Of a stretch of DNA of 64,000 nucleotides, positions 46,132 through 56,629 are shown one piece after another (the stretch's first letter is position 1; each line of letters opens with the position of its first letter). The notes below the pieces were generated by a model. That model was not told where the DNA came from. It made no database searches and saw only the letters and a program-made list of their open reading frames with translations. The stretch comes from Lineus longissimus (Eukaryota; Nemertea; Pilidiophora; Heteronemertea; Lineidae), in assembly GCF_910592395.1 (NCBI RefSeq), contig NC_088312.1, forward strand, positions 17,491,292 through 17,555,291. Reading direction: 5' to 3'. The position numbers were made by a program, and so were the translations under genes.

Positions 46132-46859
46132 TTTGAGGTGTCCACAACTGAATGTTGTAGACCTACTGTAGAAATTACTGCAGTGTGTTTCACCTCATTG
46201 ACAACTTCACTAGACTCCAAATCTAATTCCCTATTCAACACACTTTGTGAGGGCCAACCATTTTCATTGACACAGTGTAGAAATTCTGGCCCTTCAAGCC
46301 AACGGTGACCAGGTCGAATTTCATTGGCCAATAATCCGCGTGAACAATCATCTGCAGGGTTCAATTGACTAGGCACGTGTCGCCACTGAAATGGATTTGT
46401 TTCTTGTCTGATTTCAGCTATGCGGTTTGCCACAAATGTTTTGAACCTTTTTGAGTCATTTCTGATACAATGTAGAACAATACTGGAATCAGACCAGAGA
46501 TAAACAGCAGTCAGCTGAACATCTATCTCTTCACGAATTGTACGAAACAAGCGTACCGCAAGTACAGCAGCCTGCAACTCCAGGCGAGGTAAAGTTAACC
46601 TATTCTTCCGCACAGGGGCGACACGTGTCTTAGCCATAATAATAGTACAGTGAACCAATCCCTGGGATGAAATAACCTGCAGATACGCAACAGCACCAAA
46701 GGCTTGTTCAGAGGCATCACAGAACACATGAAGATTGAATATCATTGGTATCAAACCATTTGGCCAAAAACATCGCCTCAAACTGAAAAGACGCAAATCT
46801 TCAAGCTCTGACAACCATGTTTCCCACTTCAAATACTCATCTAGGGGGAATGGGATCAT
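46132..46859 (-). pseudogene. BEL D RNase H
   Basis: Starts in the overlap with the RT piece (PFPLDEYLKWETWLSEL). Pao RNase H motifs: HVFCDASEQAFGAVAYL, MAKTRVAPVRK, LPRLELQAAVLAVRL, YLWSDSSIVLHC, VPSQLNPADDCSRG. The open frame continues beyond about 46130 only because the neighbouring inverted-repeat element happens to be open; those last ~100 codons are not BEL sequence. Confidence 0.85.
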
Positions 46860-47784
46860 CCCAATTGAGACCCTTCTCCCATAGACTCTGTAAAAGAATC
46901 TTTGCTCTCACAATGAAAGGGGCTAGAAAACCTAATGGGTCAAATACTGTACTGACTATACTCAGTAGGATACGCTTAGTCAGGGTTTCCACAGTTGGTA
47001 AGCTCACAGTGTCAAATATGAAAATATCATGCGTCAAATCACAGGCGATTCCTAGAGTTCGAGTAATCACACTACCATCTAAATCTAATTTCAAATGGGT
47101 TTTGATACCATCTACACTTGCTACAGCCTCTAACAACTCTGGGCAATTGGAGGCCCATTTGGTAAGTTTGAAGCCACCCCTGCTATTCAAGTCGATCAAT
47201 TCCAACGCTAGTGATGTAGCTTCCAGAGGGGTACCATCAAACCCTCTAAGCATATCATCAACGTAGTATTGTCTGAGAATTGTTTCCCTAGCTAAACGAC
47301 TGTACTCTAAGTTGTCAATAGCTACACGTTTCAGAGCATAACTAGCACAACATGGAGAGCACTTTGCTCCAAATATATGGACGCACATTTGGTATTCAGA
47401 AGGTGGGTCTGGCGATTCTAAATGGTCTTTCCAGAGGAAGCGAAGAGAGTCCTGATCAGATGTAGGCACACGCACATTATGAAACATGCCTTCGATATCG
47501 GCGGCCATGGCTATTACACCCTTACGAAAACGCATCAAAACTCCCGCTAAATTGTTAGTCAAATCTGGCCCCGATATTAACTTAGAATTCAGACTATGTC
47601 CACTGTACTTAGCGGCAGCATCAAACACTACACGTAGTTTTTCGGGTTTTCTTGGATTTACAACCCCATGGTGCGGTAGGTAATACGTCTGATCAGATTT
47701 CAATTCAGCTTCCTCAGGTGACAAACGACGTGCATGCCCCTTTGCAATGTAGCCATTCATTTCAGTTTCATATCTACTTCTCAT
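46837..47784 (-). pseudogene. BEL D reverse transcriptase
   Basis: 315 codons open without stops. Motifs in order: YYLPHHGVVNPRKPEKLRVV, SLNSKLISGPDLTNNL, MAADIEGMFHNVRV (catalytic Asp), HIFGAKCSPCCASYAL, LRQYYVDDMLRGF (intact YVDD), GGFKLTKWASN, VFDPLGFLAPF. All visible catalytic residues are present. It ends after WDDPIPPR by a one-base phase change; the next piece overlaps by 23 bp. Confidence 0.88.
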
Positions 47785-47799
47785 GTCATTTCCTTGCCC

Positions 47800-48535
47800 A
47801 GAAATGCGTCAGCTTCGAAAAGTGATTGTCGCACCATGACGCCACTGTACCCACTATCTCGGAGGACTGTTACAGTACGATCGATCCCCCACCAATCCGG
47901 TGGTGACAGGCATCTGGATACCATATCCGGAGGTCTTTACCTCAAAGGCTGTCGGCAGGCTGTCGAAAGACTAGCTGGGACATTCGCTCCACCAGTAGAA
48001 GTCATGCCAGTGGACACACAGCAAGTCCAAGTTGCACCTGGGACACCTGTCCCCTCCCCACTACCAACTTCTGTAGTTCCTTGGACAAGCGCTGCAGACA
48101 CCTTGGTCTGAGTACAAGCGCTTGGTCTGAAGACAAGCTCTGCAATACCTGGCTATATGGCCCTTTCTATGACACATATGACAAATCTTGTCCGCAATTA
48201 GTATTCAGGCAGTATTTGAAGACCCTTCTGGTCTCCTTCCATCTCGTTTCCCCCCAGAGTTGCCCCATCTCTCACTAATTGGCCTGTTAGTCCTGTCACT
48301 ACGCACTTCACTGCCGGGTGTAGCCTCCTGGGGTGGTTTGTAGGAGACATTCACGATGTTCCCCCTTGTGCTTCTTGAAACTGGTCCGCAAGTTGGGCCA
48401 TGTCCGCAACTGACTTTGGTGTCCCCTCCTTCAGGAATAGCCTTAATTCATGGCCGGAGCAGGCCAGCAATTGGCCCCTGACCAATAAGTCAGTCAAAGC
48501 TGCATACGATTTTGTTGTCTCAACTGGTTCTGCAG
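47800..48535 (-). pseudogene. Ty3/gypsy-like gag and protease fragment
   Basis: Read on the minus strand. YAALTDLLVRGQLLACSGHE and LRLFLKEGTPKSVADMAQLA (about 48500-48370) resemble the SCAN-like capsid C-terminal domain of gypsy-type gag. A CCHC knuckle CHMCHRKGHIARYC follows (about 48195-48145). Then VTVLRDSGYSGVMVRQS (about 47875-47820), a retropepsin active site D-S-G. Stops and frame changes separate them. The sequence runs directly into the BEL D RT at about 47790 on the same strand. Confidence 0.7.
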
Positions 48536-48955
48536 ATCAAACTTGAAGATGTGTCTCCCCCTGTCTCAGCACCATACATTCCACACAGGAAGTATCACTC
48601 ACAGGAAGTACCTCCCCAGACCTACACACACCAATCATGCAAACTATTCATACCACACCACACACTCCACCTCCATCTATCACAATCACACTAAATCATT
48701 CACCCAGACATATACACACCCTTGCACACCAATGTCACTTTGTGACACATAGTGCCCACAGACTACCTGCAGTAGAGGGTAATTTTAACAAAATAGCATT
48801 CAACTCACGAATTACAATGCAAAATCGATAGAAATGTGTCTTTTTTTTATAATAGAAGTTTTTCTGGCCAAAAGAAGAACAAGTATTGGAAAACAACAAA
48901 ACAATAATCGTTCCCAAAATCCTAGTAGAATAAATAAAATGGCCAGGGACCTTAC
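48536..48955. other. Non-coding, CA-rich
   Basis: CACACC-rich low-complexity stretch (48590-48720), poly-T (48841-48848). No gene seen. Confidence 0.4.
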
Positions 48956-49398
48956 CTGTTGTCAATAAAAGGAAGAAAGTATTGTTATGGTACACTGTGT
49001 GACCTCTGTGACCTTGGAAATAAGGTCAAGGTCAAAATGTTTCAACCACTATGTTTAGCTTGATCAATTAATTATATATATTTGAAGATCACAGTGATAT
49101 GAAATGTTTCTTCAGATATGGCCCACATAAAATTTTATGACTTTAACCTCTTCACACCTGAAAAGCTCCCATTGACCTGAATCTTAGTCAACATGCAGAG
49201 ATGCCTAATATGTGTCTACACATATCAAATTTGAAGAGTCTGGGACAAATACATTCAAGGCGGCCCTCATCCTAGAATAGCACCTACATTGCATCCAAAC
49301 TTGTCGGAAGGAAGCAGCAGGGTTGAATCTCTTCAGAAAACAAAACAATAGCATTGAGTTCAATTGAATCTTTGTCAAATGCAGAGATGCCTAATATG
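48956..49398 (+). repeat. Divergent R-family fragment and first tandem unit
   Basis: GTGACCTCTGTGACCTTGGAAATAAGGTCAAGGTCA (48999) and ATGCCTAATATGTGTCTACACAT mark an old R relative. From 49224 the unit TTTGAAGAGTCTGGGACAAATACATTC... ends near 49390 and is repeated at 50413 and about 50573. Confidence 0.6.
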
Positions 49399-50398
49399 AA
49401 TGAATGAATGAATGAAAAGCATTTATAGGCGGCGCCTTTCCATGAGCCTGATCAAGGTGCCACCCCGTTCAAAACCGAAAACATCATTCAGAGAAGTGCT
49501 TCTTAAAAAGCCACGTCTTTAGCTGAAGTTTGAAACTGGTGATATTTTGGCATGCCTTGACGTGGCCAGGGAGGGCGTTCCAAAGAACAGGTGCACAAGA
49601 CGAGAGACTCCGGTCGCCTAGCCGAGTTCGGGTTCTTTTGACGGAGACCCGATCAAGCCCAGAATACCGCGTCTCTCGTCGGCCAGGTGCAGCACTCAAA
49701 AACCCATCGAAATATTGTGGTGCAAGACCGCTATAGATCTTATAAGCAGTCAGCGAGATCTTGTACTCGATCCTTGACCTAACAGGGAGCCAGTGCAATT
49801 GCCGAAGGGCAGGGGTTATGTGCGCAGATTTCCTAAGACGGAGGACAATCCTGGCAGCCCAGTTCTGAATACGCTGGAGTGGAGCAATGGTACTTTCATG
49901 GAGACCATGCAGAATGCCATTATTGCAATCTAACCGGGAGCTGACCAATGCACAAACCAAACGCTCTGCGCTAGCTTGATCGAGGTACTTTCTTACACGA
50001 CCGATGTTGTAAAGGCTTGCACTAGCTGCCCTGCAGATGGAGGAGACCTGTTTCTTCATGGTCATATTTTTATCCAGCCAAACGCCCAAGTCCTTCACAC
50101 AATCCGATTCATGAATGTCCTGACCGTCAACCACAATGGACGAAATAGAGCCAGTCCTTCTGGAGGACACAAAGTTTGCCATGTCGGTCTTAGGTGCGTT
50201 TAGAGCAAGTTTATTGTCCATTAACCAATCTCCAATGTCACTGATGCAGTCCTCTGCGTGAGAGAGTACCTGAGCACCGTCCTCCTTGTCACCACAGCGA
50301 AAGCTGTCCATCAGCTGATTATCATCAGCGTACATCTCAAAGGTGATCCTCTTCTCACGGATCAGGTCACCAAGGGGATGCGTGTATATAGTGAACAG
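49399..50398 (-). mobile_element. CR1/L2-type LINE, 5'-truncated
   Basis: A 1-kb minus-strand insertion with a TGAA-type microsatellite at its 3' end (49399-49416), as expected of LINEs with short-repeat tails. It encodes the last third of an RT. The flanks are the same tandem repeat (CTAATA / ATAGGTGTC), so the insertion point is clear; any target duplication is at most about 3 bp. Confidence 0.8.
49484..50398 (-). pseudogene. LINE reverse transcriptase C-terminal part
   Basis: The open frame starts before the first Met (LFTIYTHPLGDLI, then FEMYADDNQLMDSF with the catalytic YADD) and runs to 49484. Family segments: DIGDWLMDNKLALNAPKTD, VKDLGVWLDKNMTMKKQVSS, LVSSRLDCNNGILHGL, LQRIQNWAARIVL, LHWLPVRSRIEYKI, GLAPQYFDGFL. 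Arrangement matches CR1/L2-like ORF2. No internal stop, but the N-terminal endonuclease and most of the RT are absent. Confidence 0.82.
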
Positions 50399-50720
50399 GA
50401 TAGGTGTCTATACATATCAAATTTGAAGAGTCTGGGACAAATACATTCACTGCTGCCCTCATCCTAGAATAGCACCCTCATTGCAACCAAACTTGGTGAA
50501 AGGAAGCAGCAGGTTTGTATCTCCTCAGAAAGCGAAGCAATAGCGTTAGGTTCAATTGATTGATTGATTTGTAGAGACAAATACATTCAAGGCTGCCCCG
50601 GTCATCTTAGAAAAGCACCCACATTGCAACCAAACCTGGTGAAAGGAAGCAGCAGGTTTGTATCTCCTCAGAAAGCAAAGCACTAGCATTGAGTTCAATT
50701 GATTGAGGAATTAAAGGTTC
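50399..50720 (+). repeat. Two further ~160-bp tandem units
   Basis: Copies at about 50413-50572 and 50573-50715 of the unit first seen at 49224: ACAAATACATTC, ATTGCAACCAAACTTGG, GAAAGGAAGCAGCAGG, TCCTCAGAAAGC. A C15(CA)n tract follows at 50722-50760. Confidence 0.7.
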
Positions 50721-51170
50721 ACCCCCCCCCCCCCCCCACACACACACACGCGCACACACACTCTCTGGACTTCATCCGGTTTTGAAAGAGTCAGTATCGC
50801 CCGGTATCGGTGAAATTTTAGAATTTGACTGCTATTACCTTGGAATTTAGGTCAAGGTCAAATTCATTCCAGCAAAATGTTAAGCTTAATGTTCAGATTA
50901 ATCAATGACATACATTTGAAGGTCACACAAAGATCGTTTCTTGTTATATGACCTCCCTTGGATTTTACTTGATAATTGACTACACTGCTGGTAGCGTAGA
51001 TTTGGCTCTAGATTTGTGGAGCATAAGTTGTGATTTGTGTATCACTCTCCTGCTGATTGAAACAAGAGATCAGTGTTTCACTTTAAAGATACCATACGCA
51101 CGACATCCCGTGATTTTTTGCCTGTGAGCAATAATTCAACCTCAAGTTATCATTTATAAACTTCCAGCCA
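50721..51170. other. Simple repeat and old R-like sequence
   Basis: After the C/CA tract, GGAATTTAGGTCAAGGTCA (50833) marks a faint R relative. No gene. Confidence 0.4.
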
Positions 51171-51569
51171 TTGGAATTGCTGTGGAAATCCCTGGAAGAA
51201 TGGTTATGCATCATTCAGACAGAAATCAACAAAATTGAATACCAGCAAAAGGAAACAAAGGCCATGGCAGAAGACAATGGAACAGAATCAAACACGGGTG
51301 AGCCCACAGATACGAGCCTTGAGGAAGAAGATAGCCTGGTGACAAACATTGGAGCAGAGGGGGGTGATGCAGCAGAATCGACAGCTTCAGATGACTTACA
51401 ATCTTCATTGCTTGGTGGTCATGACCAAGGACTTGGAGGCATTCTAACACCAACGAGATTATCTTGCAAGAAGGCTGCTCATGACATCATCAGTACCACT
51501 GCACCTAGAATATGTGCTGTAATACAAGCCTTCTATATGAGCTGTTCATGTCAGATACAACAACAGTGA
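51171..51569 (+). CDS. Open exon of unknown function (possible host gene)
   Basis: 132 codons. The likely translated part starts at an internal Met (MAEDNGTESNTGEPTDT, 51264). It is very acidic and Ser/Thr-rich, then turns to SCKKAAHDIISTTAPRICAV. GTGAGTATT follows ATACAACAACA at 51567-51575 and is a strong splice donor; AAACTTCCAG before 51169 is a possible acceptor. Unlike most ORFs here it is not in a repeat and shows no transposon motif. I do not recognise it; chance cannot be excluded. Confidence 0.3.
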   Translation: MELLWKSLEEWLCIIQTEINKIEYQQKETKAMAEDNGTESNTGEPTDTSLEEEDSLVTNIGAEGGDAAESTASDDLQSSLLGGHDQGLGGILTPTRLSCKKAAHDIISTTAPRICAVIQAFYMSCSCQIQQQ

Positions 51570-52799
51570 GTATTCCTTTTTTCCAGCAAAACTTTATTTG
51601 CATTCCTTTATGTCTCTAGGTCATAACTTGTTATTTCCAAATTTGCATGCCCCTGACCTCCATATATAAGGTTTGGGAGAATATGGTCAGAAAATTTTGG
51701 TTGATGCATCCCATGAAGCCATGGCACGGTGCATGGTGTGAACAAATATTAAAGGTACAGAGATTATTGTTAGCGGTTGCAACCATTAGTTGATTAGATT
51801 ATTGTATAGTTTACAACAGCATCGATTAATTCCCCACAGCTTTCTGTATTGACACTTATTTCGGCTGTTTAACTGATTTCGGCCATTTCCTTTCGGCTTT
51901 ATAAGTCGCTTCAGAACGCCAGTGGGTTCTATCATACATGTATTGACACACAAGGCTTGGTAGATTACATTTGATATCTGGTGAATTCCCGAAAATAATG
52001 TTGTTCTGCCATTTGTAACCTGATGTCATTCTGACATCAAGCTGATATTATTAGAATGACATTACCAAATGTATTTATGATGATTTATTAATTCAAACAT
52101 ATAATGAAAGAAAAAAACATGTATTTCCAAAACATGTCAGTAAAACAATAGATATTGATTGATGTCATAATGACATTTAAAAATCAATTGATGGGTAGTT
52201 GAGGTGTGGTCTAGGTTTGAGGGAAAATTAGACCTGTTTATAATTCACAGTGTTCCAACAGCAGCAACCATCGTCCTTTTATCTGTGTAAATAATTTATA
52301 GCAAAAACGGCATTAGCATGCAATGAGAGTGAAAAATAAGGAAATCTTTAATTTCCAAAATACATCAAGGGGTAGAGCAGAGCGGGGCATGATTGACCCA
52401 CCCCTACACCACCACACACACACACACCCCTGCATACAGACCCCTGCTGCCAGTGTGGAAAACAACTTCTACTTAGTAAAACTTGGGTGGCCTTTTGTCA
52501 AAACGACCGTCGCTGTGTTCTCATGGACGAGCTCTATTCGAATATTAGAATGCCAACATAACTCCTTCCCCACGCATTCTTCAAAATACCCAAAAAAGGA
52601 GAGAGGGTTAAATTCCCTTTTCCATTCATTCTGTCACATCTACCCAATGCCAACAATAACCATTGTGTCTCATCCAAGGGTGGCCTTATCTGAGATTGCA
52701 TTGTTTGCTATAACCAGAAAATAAACCCCTACTTCTACGTCATTTCCTTCTAACTTTCGGTAGCAAAATTCCCGAATGGTTAAGGTGTGTTCAGGGTTT
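51570..52799. other. Non-coding, no feature recognised
   Basis: Contains short inverted TGATGTCATTCTGACATCA (52021-52039) and a CA tract (52398-52427). ORFs here have no domain. Confidence 0.4.
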
Positions 52800-53521
52800 T
52801 TATGCCCCCGCCGATGCGTAAAGCATTGCGGAGGCATTTTGTTTTACCGATGTCTGTCAGCCGTGAAGCGTTAAGACGTTAGGCGTCAGGCGTATGTAAA
52901 CTTTTCGTTTCCGCTCATTTTAAGGAGAACGCTTATAGCGATAACCACGAAACTTTTTTTGTGGGTTGTCATTTACTAAAGGAAAGTTCCTTTCAAAAAC
53001 GGGCTTGTTCTGATTCTCATTGTGGCCTCCAGGGCGGCGTGCTTGAAATTGGTTTCCGTCAATTTCGAGGAGAACTGTTTTTCCGATCAAATTCATTTTT
53101 GGTATGTATGTTAGAGGGTGACTAGAGGAATGTTTCTCTCGAAAACAGCCTCGTCCTAATGGTCAATATGGCCACCAGGGCGGCGTGCTTGAAATCGGTT
53201 TCCGTCAATTTCGAGGAGAACTGTTCATCAGATCAAATTCATTTTTGGTATGTACGTTAGGGGTGAGTAGAGGAAGGTTCCTTTCGAAAACAGGCTCATT
53301 CCGATTGTCAATATGGCCACCAGGGCGGCGTGCTTGAAATCCGTTTCCGCAACTTTTCTAGGAGAACCGTTCGTCAGATCAAATTCATTTTTGGTATGTA
53401 TGTTAGGGGTGAGTAGAGAAAGGTTCCTTTCGAAAACTGGCGTGTTCCGATTGTCAATATGGCTTGAAATCGGTGTCCGTCAATTTCGAGGAGAACCGTT
53501 CGTCCGATCAAATTTATTTTT
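52800..53521 (+). repeat. F family: ~140-bp tandem units
   Basis: Begins TATGCCCCCGCCGATGCGTAAAGCATTGCGGAGGCA. Units with GGCCACCAGGGCGGCGTGCTTGAAATC, TTTCCGTCAATTTCGAGGAGAAC and GATCAAATTCATTTTTGGTATGTA recur at about 53030, 53170, 53315 and 53455. E2 interrupts the last unit; the rest resumes at 55300. Confidence 0.75.
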
Positions 53522-53597
53522 AGCTCAGCTGACTAAGTCAGCCGAGCTTGTCAAAAAAGTTGTTCAGTGGCGTCCGTCTGTCCATCCATCCATCCAT

Positions 53598-53631
<34 letters not shown>

Positions 53632-55299
53632 GTCCATCCGTCCATCCGTCCATCCGTCCATCCGTCCATCCGTCCATCCGTCCATCCGTCCATCCGTCCA
53701 TCCGTCCATCCGTTAAACCCATGGTGCACATTTTGTAACCGTAAGACCTAGAGACTTCAATTTTGCATTTCTGGATACTTCTGGTCAAACTCTACTTTCA
53801 AAACAATTCGACCTACTTCCTGCGAGCGAGAGTGCATGAAGGAAACTGGCCTATATCGGCCTAGGAGCAGCCGAATTAGTCGAAATATGCTCTTATATTA
53901 AGATAAAATTCTTGAAAATCTATTTTATTGAGAAAAAGTTCAAAATTTTAACAGGAGAGGGTGCTACCTGCCTTTTAATTATTTCTGCCGATTCAAATTC
54001 CCGCCCGATGACGTCAGCCATCAATGAAGTCTCCTATTTGCCAGTTCTCAAAACATGGCAGCTACACAACAAAAGCAGTAGCTCCAGGAATAAATCACTG
54101 TTCACTTCAGCTTCGTAATCGATTGTACCCCCACTTTATTGTGTTTTGTGTGGTGTTCCTATTCAATCAACGATGTAAGGCCTTATTGTGTTGGTTTTAA
54201 TTGAGAAGGTGCATTATAAGCGGCGTACGAAATACCGAAGCGGAGACAAAATGGCGGCATGTTGTTTACGCCATGTGCAATAATCTTGGAGCTCAATGAC
54301 ACTCAAGTACCCAATTTTCTGCTTAAAAAGGAGTCTGGTAGGCGATATTATCACTAGTTCGTTTCAGTGGTAGTCATAAGGTCTTAAGGGACTACTTTCA
54401 GAAATTAGTTCTTGAAAATTTGGCCACATTTCTGTGAAAACGATATCGGAAGTGCATGCTCTGTTCGCGATGACATCGCCGATGTATTTTGAAGTGGAGA
54501 ATTCCCACAGTATGTGCAGTGAATCGGCATGATTATGTTCGCCTATTAAGTTTTAGTTCTACGATTCTTTCATGAGTAAAAAGTAGACATTCTAAGCAAT
54601 ACAATAATGTCACTCCCATAAAAATTGATTGGAAATTGAGGGAGCTACGGCATTCTGTTCGGCAACTGGCAGCGCTGAAAAAATACATTGCATACTGTAC
54701 AATACCAAATGGCACATTTTAAAAAGCGCTCATTGGACAACGTTGGGAATCACCAGAAATGACGTCATCGCTGGTCTAAATAGAAAACTACGGTGGCGCA
54801 GTAGAGCACAAGAAAAGGTTTAGCATTAACTTCGTCATGCAAGCTTCAGCAACAAAACGATTTCTCATGAATGATTTATTTGATCATCATCAGCTTGTTT
54901 CCCCTGATAGATAAAAAATGATTTACAATTTCCATCAAAGTTTTCTATTTTGTGTATAGTCACATGTTATTTAACTGGCAAGGAGCCAAGCAGTTTTGAA
55001 TATTCGCGGGAAAATACTTCGTACTTGTAAACGAGGCTATGACAATGGGTATCCTCATTCATGGCATAAACTTCATGTTTCGGTAAATATTTTCATACGA
55101 TGATTTCACCCGAATTATGGTCAGGATTGAGGAATGAACAGTGGCATAATTATGTCAACCAAAAACATTGGTACCATAGTGAACGCAAAAGGATATCAAA
55201 TACCATGGAGCATGCCATTTTCATGCATAATGAACTAAACACCGGGAAGATATTAATGATGTTAACTCAGCTGAGCGCCAGGCCCTTGGGCCTCTTGTT
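53522..55299 (-). mobile_element. Helentron-like element E2
   Basis: Reverse orientation of E1, nearly identical over the whole length (short shadow ORFs differ by single residues). Its 3' hairpin is at 53522-53550, the (TCCA/TCCG)n tract at 53580-53712 is much longer than in E1, and its 5' palindrome AGGCCCTTGGGCCT is at 55280-55293. The F repeat continues on both sides without a target duplication; five A (host orientation) follow the 3' end. Confidence 0.75.
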
Positions 55300-55560
55300 A
55301 GTATTTGCGTTGGCGGTGACGGGAAGAAGGTTCCTTTCGAAAACTGGCTTGTTGCGATTGTCAATATGAACCATTTTTCTGATCAAATTCATTTTTGTGC
55401 CCCTGCCAATTCGTAATGCATTGCGGAGGCAAATGTTTTACCAATGTCCATTCGTCCCGTCCGTGCGTCCGTCTGTCTGCATCCATTAGCCATCTGTAAA
55501 TTTTTCGTTTCCGCTCATTTTAATGAGAACGCTTTGGGTAATAACCATGTAACTTTTTAT
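55300..55560 (+). repeat. F family, continuation after E2
   Basis: GTATTTGCGTTGGCGGTGACGGGAAGAAGGTTCCTTTCGAAAAC continues the split unit, then TGCCCCTGCCAATTCGTAATGCATTGCGGAGGCA starts a second, related copy. Confidence 0.7.
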
Positions 55561-56629
55561 GCGGGTAGAAAAAGATAACGTGTACATCGGGCATTACAGA
55601 CCAATAACTCTTTCCCGATGTCAACTAAACCCAGTCAGCTATGACACCAGCTGCCCGGCATTGTCTGAAAAACACTTCACTTTCCTAATACACCAACTGA
55701 ATGTGCTCACAGGGACATATGCCACGCCCTGCATTGCTCTTGTTTCATTTGACCTACTTTTCAGGGGTTGCAGTGGTCGAAGTTTGTTGTCATCGTCCAT
55801 TGTCCATTAGCTGGCATATTTTTGAACTGCTGGGGCTATGGACTTGAAACTTTGTACACACCACTATAGATCGATGCACTTGATTGGGAACAACATTTAC
55901 GAAGTAGTTGCGTCAAGTCACGTTACAATAATGTAAAAGTGCATGGTGATATGACGACGGCCAACACCACGTTATGCTAATGTTATTCCCAATCAAGTGC
56001 ATGGATCTATAGGCATGATCTCAAATTTCAGTCTGATCTGAATATTTGCTTGCTTGGCCACCAGGCAGCAATTTTTGGAAATGGAGTAAATGCTCTAGGT
56101 CTTATAACAAAAGTTCAGAATCTCACCAAATTTCAATGGTATGTTTGATTTTTAATCTAGCGTGGGTACCTGTACATCCTACGAGTTTTTGCTTTCACAT
56201 TCTTTTCAATTTCGCTATTTTGGTTCCCATAGATCTTGTTTTCACCTACCAAGAGTTCAACACGGTTGTAATTGTTAACTACAGGGGCAACAGTAGCACA
56301 GTGGAACAGTTGAAGAACTTCACACATCGCTGTAGGCAATTGATGTCAGATAAGCACCCAGACAAGTTGGGAAAAAGGCAAAAATCTTGTTTCTTAACTG
56401 CAAAGGCTATGAACTTGAAACCCCCAAGGTCAGGTAGCTATAAATAGTTTCCGTGGAATCATACACCTTGCAACCCCTAACCGTAGTTCCTGAAAATGTT
56501 GGATTTCCTGCTGCCTATTATATCTAGCACTGAAGTAGTACATGTTAGAGTTGGGACATGTCATGCAGAGTGTCTGAAACTTGGTGCACTGTTCAATAGA
56601 TTGGTATAAAGAATGAAGACATTAGCGTA
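55561..56629. other. Mostly unassigned, with a ~145-bp hairpin element
   Basis: TATAGATCGATGCACTTGATTGGGAA (55865-55890) is inverted at 55984-56011 (TTCCCAATCAAGTGCATGGATCTATA), forming a small foldback. Elsewhere I see only faint R-like phrases (TTTGACCTACTTTTCAGG at 55748). Confidence 0.45.

Larger units (their letters stand above)
46132..47795 (-). mobile_element. BEL/Pao retrotransposon D, RT and RNase H only
   Basis: Minus-strand fragment starting abruptly within the pol region at about 47790 and ending after RNase H at about 46132. No gag, protease, integrase or LTR. It is the best-preserved coding fragment in the window: only one frame change separates RT from RNase H. Confidence 0.87.

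Noticed and set aside
53576-53715. [10 protein letters not shown]-type repeat protein frames on both strands
   Set aside because: Artefact of the (TCCA/TCCG)n tract at the 3' end of E2; open in several frames as any 4-bp repeat without stops.
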